From contig NC_060253.1 of assembly GCF_921293095.1 (NCBI RefSeq), positions 83,427,992 to 83,491,991 of the forward strand: DNA of 64,000 bases, read 5' to 3'. Source of the stretch: Ischnura elegans (lineage: Eukaryota; Arthropoda; Insecta; Odonata; Coenagrionidae). Made by a program: the position numbers and the translations under genes. Below the pieces are notes generated by a model that saw only the letters and a program-made list of their open reading frames with translations, had not been told where the DNA came from and did no database searches. Each line of letters starts with the position of its first letter. Position 1 is the stretch's first letter. Below, piece by piece: positions 1 through 12,200 of this stretch.

Positions 1-268
1 AGGGTTGAAACATTCTACCCCTCCCCCCAAATGATTGTGTTGATATGGTGTACTTGTACCCCCTTAAAATAAAACCCCAGTGATATGCATTAGCAACTCA
101 AGGAAACCCCCAATTCCCAAATAAAATTTATGGTAACCTTCTTGTTTGATAATGGCTCAGTAAGGTTTTGAAAAAGAAATCAAGAATCCGCAAAAGAAAT
201 CACCACGCTGATTATTTCCACTTCATTTTTCATGTTTTTCTCATACATTTTTAAATGTCTATTTACAG

Positions 269-3200
269 GTCAGAGGCAGAAGCCCAATATGCGAAGAGTC
301 TTAGCAAACTGTCGGGGAAGCTGGTGAAGGCTTCAAAGGAGGCACTTGGATCAGTGAGCCATGCGTGGCAGCTGGTGGGAGCCGAGATGGAAGCCGAGAG
401 TGAGATCCACAGGTATAGTCTAATTTCATTCACTTGCACTCGTTCATCTACGTCCGCTGTCTTTCAAGCAATCATCAGCACCGGGGTAGAGGATAAATGT
501 AGTTCATTCAATTGAAGTTGTCAAGAGTGCCTCAACTCTCATATTATTTACTCTATGATATTTAATAAAAATATGTGTATCTTATAATGTTTTATGGGGG
601 CCAAGGCCAATGTAAACCTAGGTTAAGTAATTTTAGGTGAGATCACGTCATGATGTTTTATATTGAAAATAAATTTGAAATTAAAAACGTTGCAGAAGCA
701 ACATAGTCCTAATATATGGTTATGAAGTACTACGATAATTAAGCAGTTGGCAGTGGACAACTTGAATGCTAAGCATTTTCCTCATTCTTGAAGGGGACTT
801 GGGCGTTACCCTTTTATATTCTACCCCTCTGATTAATGTGGTTTCTTCTATATTATATGCACTATCTGTTGGATAAATAAAATTATAAATAACTACATGA
901 TGCACAAAGGGTAAGGAAAAAAGACTTTACTGTTCGACTAAATAATATATTTATTTGCGACTGGTTTCAATACAACGTATCATCATCTGGCACAGCAAAG
1001 TCTTTTTTTCTTGTCCTTTGTGCATCATGAAGGAGTTCCACCATGTTACGCCACCCACCATCGCAATTATAAATCATCACCATTAGTCAAAAATACTAAG
1101 ATTGGTTTGATGCAGCTCTCCATGCCTCTCTCCTATCCACTAGCCTTTTTATAGCTGTGTATTTCTTCTCTTTTAGATCCTTTATAATCTGTCCTATGAA
1201 ACTGGTTCAGGGCCATCTCTAGCTCTTCTTCCCTTCCACCTGTCCTTCTATGATTTTTTTCATCAAGCCATCATGCTCCATAATGTGGCAAATTAAGTTG
1301 TCCCGACTTCTCCTTTAGGTTTATTGAAGACTTATCTTTCCTCCCACTCTTCTAAGCACTTCCTCGTTACTTACACGGTCAATCCATTTTATCTTCATCA
1401 TTCTCCAGTTCCACTGCATTACAAATGCTTCTACTCTTGACTTCTCTGCTGCTGTCAATGTCCAAGCCTTGCTCACTTGGAGAAACATGCTCCATTTGTA
1501 GCATCTGATGAATTTTTTTCCTCTTTGCTATACTTGTACTTTCAGCTCTTAGTAGATTCTTCTTTTTGTAGAAAACTCTCCTTGTCTGTGCTATTCTACT
1601 GTGCATTTCTTTTTTTTTGTGTCCGTATTTGATATTAAACAATAAATATTCATTTAAATTAAGAAGGGAAACAGTACTTACATGAGTTGTCATGGAGGAC
1701 AAGTTTGTTGACCAGAGACTAACAAATTCTCAAGCGAAACATTGAAACAGCAAAAGTTGTTGCTAATACATACTATGCCTCAATAAACCTAAATAAGAAT
1801 CTGAAGTTATTAATTTGAAAAACCTCAATACATATAATGGAATATGATTTCTGGTATATCACTCCCTATTGGTTGAATGATAATGGGCCCTGTGTATTGC
1901 ATGTTGCAGGGCACTGAGTGTTGCTTTGAGCGAGGAAGTGTCAAAGCCGCTGCGTTCGCTGCTTGAGACACACCACCGTACACGCAAGCAGGTGGAGGGC
2001 GTTGTGGAGAAGGCAGGCAAGAGCCTTGCGGAGTGGCGCACAGCTGAGGCCAAGACAAAGAAGCACAGCTTCCTGTGCGCACGTGAGAACGAACGACTGC
2101 AGGTGAGCATAGAGTGGACATATACAAGTATAAGGAAAACAAAGAGCTCTCTGAATGTAGGATGCTGAGGAGCCTGTGGTAATTTTTCATCCTGGTTCTT
2201 AAGTTAAGGCAATTCTGGTGATTCTGAGCAGTGGCACAGCTAAGGGGGGGTTTTGGGGGATAAACCCCTGCCAGAGCTCAGAGAAAAATTTAAGTTTAAT
2301 TCATTTGACCTAATTGAATTAGTATTACTTATAGAATAGTGTAAGGATTAATCAAATATCCCTCGGAGAATTTTAAAACTCACCATTTTGAACCATTTTT
2401 CTTAAAATATTTCTTGGGGAGGGCCCCCGCACCAGCCGCTTACCTTGGCGGGTATTCCATACCCCCCTGTAGTGCCTAGAACACCCCCTTGCCTTAATTC
2501 TTAGTGGCGCCCGTGATTCTGAGTTAGGGTGGTAGACATTTTTTTTCCTGGCTACCTCCTCACAATAAAAATATTTGTGGACTTAATCTCACCATCTAGT
2601 TTCATGATATGGTCAATTAAGTTTTCCTGGCTTCAGTTGGTACCCTACAAATTCCAAACAGTGGAATTTAAATTTGGTTTCAGTCACGCTTGATCCATTG
2701 AGAATTGCACTTACTAGTGTCAATTTTGTAGGATGCATCATTGCTCGTGGAGGCTCGGTTGGGACGAGCATCTAGAGCATCTTCTGCATCGTCCACTGGA
2801 GGGGAGAAAGGACTCCTCAGCTCTACAAACTCCAATGGTTCCATCAACCACCACAATAACCAGCACCATCTGTCAGAGAAAGAGCTTGCCAAGGTTTGTA
2901 CAACATTCTGAAACCCTCTTCTCAAACCACTGCTCGTACGAGCCTAATTCCACTTTTGCATATTATTTCCGCCCACTTTTCATGGTATGCATTCTCTTGG
3001 ATAGTGCACACTACCATGTCTGTGTTTTCCAGAAAGAAACTTAAAAATGGCATATTTTTCTCATAATTTATTAATATGTACTAGGCTGAAATATTAAACA
3101 AATATTCCAATGTTACAAAGGGAATTCTCGGTACATGAATCATAAGTACTGGTTGACCTCAGGTTACGTACAAGTTAGATTACTGAGAATGTATGTTAGT

Positions 3201-6200
3201 CAGATTAGAACACATTTTCAATCCCTTATTTTCCTGTATTTTTCTATAAATTCATTTTCCCCCAGCCATAATGGAAAAATATGCAATGTCACATCGGCAT
3301 TTCTTAGATATTCAATGTCTTTAGACCTATATATGTGGCCCAGTGGTGGATTGAGGTCATTTTGGGGGCAGTGGTTCATTGCTAAACATCATACCTTTGT
3401 GGTATGCAATACCATGCATGCATTGGTAATGCAACTAGGTCTGATATGCATTGACGAGTGGCTTTTAGGTATTCATCAGTTATTTTTAAATATTGTTTGT
3501 TGAACTGGTAAAATAAAATCTTTCATCAGAGAGGCCCTTAAAATTTACCATCTTACTGTGGGCTGCCTCGCCCTCACATAAACACCTTTAACGCAGTGCT
3601 TAAGCAGCCATAGATCAAAATAAGTAAGATCTGGGTATCAACTGTTAATAGACATCTTTAAGGGACATTATCGTGCACAAAATAATTTTTGTCTTGTCTC
3701 AAGAAAAAAAGAAAATTTCCTTTTATTACTATAATTTTATTAGTGGAATTTTGGAAACAGAAATGTGATACGTAAATTCATCTAACCATAGATAAAATAG
3801 ATTAAGTATAGATATCTATGGGGGATCATAGTAGCATAGTTGGTACAGCTCTTGGCTGTGGTTGGAAAGATCCTAGGTTCAAATATTGGTTGAAACCTAT
3901 GAACACTCTCAAACAAAAATCCTCTGAGCGGATGGACAGCAAACAAAAGTAACTGGCCCCCCTACCCTGAATGTGTGAAATTCACGTGCCTGTAGCTAAT
4001 TCTGGAGTGAGCTCTACCCTCACCTATATGAATAAATGTTAGGGTTGAATCAGTGAGTGAATATGAATAGGTATAGTTGTCTATTTTCCATATAGGTATA
4101 TGCATATTTATTTACGTATGCTTTCATTTTTCAGCTGGAATCCAAGCGGAGGAAGGCAGAGGAAGCAGTAAGAAAGGCAGACGTGGAGTATTACACATTC
4201 AGTATACGTGCTGAGCGAGCAAGGTGAGTTTGCACAACTTAGTGGTCTTATGGAGCTTGTCTTTTATCATGTTATGACCTTGGAGACTTGATAGAAATCT
4301 TTGGGAAATATGTACTTGAATAGAAATAGAAGGTATGCACGTAAAGATAATCCTTTTTTTTAAGTCCGCTCGTTATTACTTCTGACCAGAGTTTGAGCAT
4401 GTGGGTGAGCTGATGGCACAGCTGGCTCACATGGTCAATCAGAGCCAACTGTGGCCATTTGCCCGCAGTTCGGCTCTATGTCTTAATCGCTTCAAACAAC
4501 CCCTTTTAATGTAAGCATGGGGGCGGCAGCAGGTATGAGGGCATGCAAAGGGATTTCCCTTGGGGTGAATGCTATTTTGCCTGTGGACTGTTTGTCAGTC
4601 AGGTCTCAGTTTGCTGGCATTCAGTCTCGGAGGCAGTCGGAGACCTTGTCCTTGAGAGCAGTGGCGCAGCGAGGTTTTTGGGGGATAAACCCTCCCCCCA
4701 GAGCTCAGAGAAAAATCTTAAGAAATTTTAAATTAAATCTATTTTACTTAATTAGATTGATATTACTAACATAAGGTAAGGGTTAAGAAAATATCCATTA
4801 GAAAGCCATAAAACTCACAATTTTGAACCATTTATCTTAAAATTCCGCGGTTAATCTCTAAATTTCCGATATTAATTTAGCACGTACCGCTTATCCTGGT
4901 GGGTATTCCATACCCCCACACACCTCGGTATTAGTTGCACCTAAACCCCCCCTCCCCCCCAGCCTTAATCCCTAGCTGCGCCTCTGCTTGAGAGAGGTGT
5001 ATCGCCTTGGACTCACCCTGGGTACCCTGATTCATGTGTATACCTAATTGCATTTTTCCATTGAATCCCTAAATATGATGGCTTTGCCAATGATATAAAG
5101 TCTGGGAATTTTTAAAATTCAAACTGGAAATTAGGAAAAAGTCAGGGAAATTTGGTATGACCCATGAATTAACCATACTGTTGGTTATTAAAGGCTGGAG
5201 TGGGAAACTGCAGTCAACAAAGGCAGCCAATGCTTCCAGTCACTCGAGGAGGAACGGCTGCAGAATCTGAAGGAGCTTGCCTCAAGGTACCTCTCTCACA
5301 TTCAAGAGGTTGGACCAAAAAGAGTTCAGGTGAGCCACTTATCAGGACTTCTCTCTGTGTGCTTTAATAATTATACAATAAATAAATATGTATAGTTTTA
5401 ATTGGATGAGGGAAGATATAAATGACTATGCAACCATCCACTTAGCGGGGGATATTCCAGGAATATTCCATTTTGATTCCCAATATTTCAGAAGTTACCA
5501 CTGTCTTCCAATATCCCCAATATATTTGGTCCTTGGGACATTGTGGATCATTACGAAATGTTCCTGAAATATTCTATAATGCTGTTGTTTATACTTTCGC
5601 ATCAATTTGTAATAATAATTATGTGCAAGCAGTGTTTACTGTAATTCCCAACTTCCTAAGTACATAATTATAAATTATGCGTGTACATGGGAAGTTGGGA
5701 ATCACATTAAAAATTGCTCGCATATTATAATTAATGAAATTTTTTAGATTTTGCTAGACTGTCTAATTATGTGTACCATTTAAACATTCCTGCTCTCAAA
5801 TTAAAAAAAAATCTGATATGGCAGACAGCCGTGATTGTCATATGAATAAGCTCCATTTGAAGTGCAGTGATGACAATGAACAAACTCGCTAGATTACGGT
5901 ATATGCACATATCCCCTGAGTCATTTTCCGGCTGTGGGAAAGCCTTGAGGACCATTTAGATTCTTAGAAAGTACATCTCTTCAGAATTCATGCAAGTGGT
6001 TTTCATGTAGCCAGTATCAAGGTAAACCTCTAACCTACACTCAGACATTACACCACTTCCTAAAAAAATGAGAATTTGAAGTAAATGTAAAATAGATTAA
6101 CATTTTCATGCAGAATTGGCCGGAGCCTGATAAAATTTGCATAAAATTAGGGACAACTTGCTATGCAAAACATAGCAGATTGCAGGTCATGAGAAGAGGT

Positions 6201-9200
6201 GACTATGGTATGAGAGAGGTATAGCAATTTATGTATGAGGTCTTTTAGGTCACTTTATGGTAACTTCTGAAAAAAATATTTTGTACTTGTGTTACAAACA
6301 ACAAAATTAAAACAAGGCATTGCATTTTACCATCTGGGATCCTAAACATATGTTTCCTTTTATATTCAGAGCTCGGATCGACTGACTGAACCTATTCTCC
6401 GTGGCTGTGATGTGTCAAGAGACATGGGGGCAGTGACGGCCATTCGGGGATCTGGCCAGCCTATCCCTGAGCAACTTCTCCCAGACTTCTACTCGGAGCA
6501 CATCACTCTAGCCATGAACAGGGAGAGGAGAAGACAGGTAATATTACCAATACGAGAATTCTCTGGGATTGGGTTGGTTAGGTGGCCAAAGTGCTGGCTA
6601 CCCACCCTGTAGATCCAGGTTTAAATCCCAGTGATGGTAAATACTTTTCAGTGACTCTGCTTGTGGATTAAAAGTACCATTATGTCATAAACCCTTTTAG
6701 CTCGGCAGGTCGATATATCAGCTTTTGCCGCTCGGGCGAAAAGTGCGTCGGGCCGATATATCGACTCTTACGTAGTACATTATTTAATTTGCTTTAACTT
6801 ATTACATTGATTAAATTAAAAATAAGAACTTTGTGCTTTCACATTAATATTTATGGACGACCATGGTTTCAACGTTAGACGTCATCATCAGGTGCTTCGT
6901 CGTCGTCTAACGGTGACGTCTAACGTTGAAACCATGGTCGTGAATAAATATTAATGTGAAAGCACAAAGTTCTTCTTTTTAATTTAATTATGCATCCCTT
7001 TCACCAAGTTACACCTCAAACAATCAATTTTATTACATTGATATATTTTATTTCAGTAAACTTAAAAATATTTTGTCGATATTAACCAGTTTAACCTCAA
7101 AAATAAAAAAAACGATTATGCATATGTAATAAAATAGCTTTGTAATGTTTTTTTTTTGACTAGTTGCTACATTTTATGAAAATACCCTCTGCATTTCTCG
7201 CCAGTATCCCAGGAAGAAGGATAGCACTAAGAGGGTTAATATCTGAGAAAATGAGAAATGGAATATTTGACAGTTTCTATAATATCTTGGGGCCTGCAAT
7301 TTAAACCAAATTATTTCATGCCTATTTTCCCCTATTCTGTTACTTTTTACTTTTCCCATAATTGTTCATTTGGCTTTTGTTATTTTCATCTCCTAGAATC
7401 TAGTGAAGTTGCTGCAGCTGATAAGGAGTGATGTGGAACGGGAGAGGAGAGGGAAGCAGGGTGTGGAGAATTTAGCCAGGGCTCTGCAGCAAACGCCAAC
7501 GTTTGGTAGCCAGGACTCTCAGCAAAATGTCACGGAGAAGCTGCATCATGTGAGGGCCATTACCCACTATTTATTCATAGCCTAGAATATGGATATTTTG
7601 AGTAATATATATACTCTCAACCCTCTGTTATCTGTGTTAAAAGATGTACAATTAGGTGCAGAAAGTTAAAAAAACGCACAGCAGGAAAATATCGAAAAAG
7701 TAGCAAAAAAATTAGTAAAATTTCTTTGTCTTATGGCACAAATTACCAAATGTTTCAAACAGAAATACAGTTTTTTTTGTCATAGCAACCATAAAATTAA
7801 TTCGTAGGTAAGTGAATCCTAAATGTAGTCTTAATTATTTATGACAAAGCAGTTATTTGTTTAGTTTTTGGAATAGAAGCAATACAATTGGGTTTGAAAT
7901 TTGATAAAATTTGGTATTGATGTAACTCTGTTTCCGTGGAATGTTCTTTTTTTAACTAATGAATGATATATATATATATATATATATTTACTACTATGGG
8001 AGCATATGTTCCAAACATTGGTGTAACTATGGGGGGGAAGAGGAGATATCCTCAAAGCCTCGAAGTAATAAAAAATATTTAAAACTACCTACTGTCTAGT
8101 TTCGGCGTATAATAAATTTCATCCTGAACTATTAATGAAACCCAAATTTTAAGTGCCAAAATGATGTAAAATGTATTTCCAGGGATGTCATTTTTCAAAA
8201 ATTTTCCCAGGCCACCAACTGCCTGGGACTCCCTCATCCCCCCTCCCGCCCCCCCCCGAAGCATATTCCTAGTTACGCCACCATAGTTCCAAAGGCTAGG
8301 TGATTATTCAGAATGGTTGCTTGTTGGAAAGGCAAGAAAATCATCTTCATGCCAAGATCTAGTATAAAACATTGCTCTGCCGAGTGGTGTAGATTCACTA
8401 TGTTAAGTATGCATACTTTATAAAGCACCATCCTTTTAATGTTCCAAGAGCAGTACAACTATGAAGTTAAAATAAAATTGAGCAATCTACCTCCCACCAA
8501 ACAAAAAATGGATACGGTGTGAATATATATCGATGGCCAAGTTCTAAAATCTTAAAAATAGGAACTTTTCAGGAAAGCAAAAAAACTATTTATTTTTTTA
8601 TGCAATATAATTTTAATTGAAATTTAAAAAAAAAAAAATACATAAAACTGAAAAAGAGGCATGCATTTGCTAACCAAGAGTTGTTTCTTGCTTGAATTTT
8701 ATTTTTTATTAACAGTACATATTTGCAGTATTAACTCAGACCAGCCAAATTTTGAGATACGTGTTGTTAGAACTTAGCCATAGATATATTCAGCGAATTC
8801 ATTGTCACCCATAGAAAAGAGCAAACCTATTAATGTCAAGGATAAATTTTTTTGTTATTTTTCGAAGGATATTTTTTAACACATTTAAGCCTCTGTGGTA
8901 TTTTCATTCACAGGTTGTGATTAACCTTGGGTACTTGATGTTTTTATCAAATCCAGTGCATTTAGGAGTAGGTATATTTAGGAGATTCTATATGGCAGCA
9001 CTTTCCATACAAAAAGACCAAATAGCTAAAGAAATGGGCTACATAGTTAGGTCCCAAGAAAAAAGCACGGAATATTTTTCCACTGAGTAAAAATGACTGC
9101 ACAAGCTCTATTCTGGCTCGCGTCCCTGGCAGAAAATATACATCCTGAGGTATACTTGGGCTTGGGCTTCAAAGTGTTACTATTAATTTTGGACTACCTA

Positions 9201-12200
9201 TATTTTAAAGGCCAATTGTGTGCATGTAAGCTAATGAATATGTCTTGTTTTTAACTCCAGATGTGCTCAATGCTGACGTACCTTGAAGCAGCAAGGTACA
9301 AAGTGCAGGGTGCGCTTGCTGAACTGGATGGTCGGCAGAAGGCGCCTCATCCTCTGGCACCTCACATCACAGTGACACGCGATCGACAAGGCCTACAGCA
9401 AAGTGTCCTCAAGGTAATGACATTCCATCTAGGTCATGAAAGTTTAATGCATACATTTAATCCATATTATATATCTTGTCTCAAAGAATTAACTTGGGAA
9501 ATGTACCTATGTAGGAACATAATTGAAAATTCAGATGATACCAAGCCCAGTTTAAAGATAAAATTAGCAGTTAATATAAATTGAATCAATTAAAAAATTA
9601 TCTTTACAGCTTTATGCAAAAAACAGCTTATGAGTGTTTATAGGAAAACATTAGCATTAACTAGAGACCTAACTGCTGAAGAACTAACCACAGACTGCAG
9701 CACACACTGTATAAAAATCACATTGAGCGGTTTCTTAACTACCTTTGCATCTTATCTAGAGTTATTTTTACATTCGGGATTATATCCATGCTATTTTTCG
9801 TTGTGACATGTCTTCTTCCACTATTCACCATTAGAGTTAATGAAACTTGGTTGAAAATCTCGTTAAAAAAAATTATGACGACACTGTACCTTCCAAAATT
9901 TTATTCTGATTTTCCTGTAAAAAAATCATTCATAATCGACCGAACCCAGGACTAATTTTCCCACTGATTTCATCAGGTTCTTGGTTAATTTTTTTATGAA
10001 TCCTTTAATCTCGCAATTATTTCTATGGGTTCCTACTTGAACCTCATGCGAAGTGCTCTCTTTTGATAATTTTATTGCTAATTGAAACGAGCCTTAATGC
10101 TTCTTATCCTCTACCACAACTTTATTGGTGCTGCCAATCTAAACTTAAATTGCGTGCCAATATCTGACTGTAGAAGGGGAGGTAGGGGTGGTGCTGGAAT
10201 ATTCCATAAGGTGCTTCTTCTTATAAAAATGATTGGTATACAAATGTCAGTAACATTTGGACCATAATCTGTATTAATTTGTTTTTGTGCTTCCTCATCT
10301 CCTGTGCATTTCTACGAATTCTTGTTTAATAATGCCTATCTTTAACTTATAATCTTTTGCGTAGGTACCACCATGGGTATGGCAACCAGGCGTCACACCT
10401 CTGGAGCAACTGTCTGCCGGTGATTCGCCTGATTGGACCGACCGAGGCAAGGCCGACGGAAATTCAGTTCAGCCTGACAGCGACTTCGGTAAATAATTTA
10501 AGAATCAAAGAAACTACATATTTATAATAAACTGATTTTCACAAAATTAACCAATTACAGGAGATTAAAATTTTTAAATTATTTCCATGATCAACCATCT
10601 GAATTTAAGTAAGATATAAGTATTACGCAGTTAGAAACATAATCCTCCTTCCAATTAAAAAAAGTCCTTAGATTAATTAAATCCAAAAACTCTATCAATT
10701 TCAGTAGGCAGAGGAGGTGTAACAAATTTTCTTCACTCTTCAACTAATTGGCTGTTAAGATTTTCTTTCATCTCATACCTGTATTAAAGCTTGACGTAAT
10801 TGTTCTATTGTTGATGATTCTAATGATCACATACTGTATCAAATTCATAGCATATTGTTCGGTTAAAAAAAGTTTGTTCAACCATTATCTCAGATAGCAT
10901 AGTTTTCTTTCAGTTTGTGGTTAAAAATAGAACAAATACAGTCAATTTTTTTAAACCTGTCTTTTTTTAGCTTGCAGATTTTCTGTCCCAAAAATGTGTC
11001 TCTCTCTAAGTCATTCGGGCTTCTTATTTTCTTTCAGATGAATTTTCCAGCCAAGGAAGTGATAAAGAATACCAAAATGGTATTACATACCCAGTCATCT
11101 CTGAGAATGGAGACTCAACAGCACCCTCTGTAGGTCGTTGCAGAGCCCTCTATGATTACGCTCCAAACCTGTATGATGAGCTGAAGCTGAGGCCAGGTAA
11201 GAGGCACATCAGATTATCAGCAATGTGGGCATAGTGTAGTAATTATGCCCCCGATTTCTCTGGAAATAACCACAAATTGGCTAGTGGTGAACCTTCATGG
11301 TGTTGCATCCAAATCTACTTTGAAGCTAAAATTTCATCAAAGTAAACTCATTCATACAGTGGAACCTTGTTAAATCAAATACTGGCTATAGCGAGACCCC
11401 CGCTATTACGAGAGATAGCCGATGCACCGTCAATTGATCTTATAATAAGCATGTTAAAAATTTTGTTTTTACCCCTTTTGGTGTTGGCTCTTGCCATAGC
11501 GAGGGTTTCACCGCCGGAACAACCTACACCAAGACTCCTTAATCTCTGTAATTGCTAGCGATCTGTTAGAAATGAAGTTAATGGAGTGCTCAGTCTCAAA
11601 TTTATGTGGTAAACTGTTGTTCGATAAATAAGTAGTTAATTTTGGTGAAAATATTGTGGCATTAGCATTCGCGAATGCTTGATCTTCTTTTGTTCCTCGG
11701 GCGGCAGAAAGCAGTCGTCAGCATACCCGCATGTCCATGAGTTGCATGAATAGAAAGCATTTGATGGAACACACCATGGCCAAAAAAACACCAAACAGGT
11801 CTAAGCGAGAAAATAAAAATAAAGGAGTAAAATGAGGTATATTGGCTATTGGCTATACCACCTCCGGTAAAGCGACAATTCGCTATAGCGAGTGTTTATT
11901 GGTGCACCGTGGGGTGTCGTTTTATCAAGGTTGCACTGTAATACTGTGAACGCAAATCAAGATCCTGAAAGTTAATACCAATCATTTTTGCAGATTATAC
12001 TTCATAGTGATACCCACAATCTGCTTAAAAGCACTCGAGTAATGTAATAATAATAATAAAATAATAATAATAATGTTGTCTTTATTTCACAAGCGAATTT
12101 CACGAGCGTAAAGGGGTTTGAAGCATAAACAGGTGCACATAGTAGCAGATGCATTACTTTGAGATCCCTGTTCTCCTCTTCATTATTTGTCATGCGGTTT

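Noticed and set aside
3135-3503. 122-codon open frame in a NOSTRIN intron
   Set aside because: Composition looks like translated AT-rich intron; not flanked by usable splice sites in the gene's phase.
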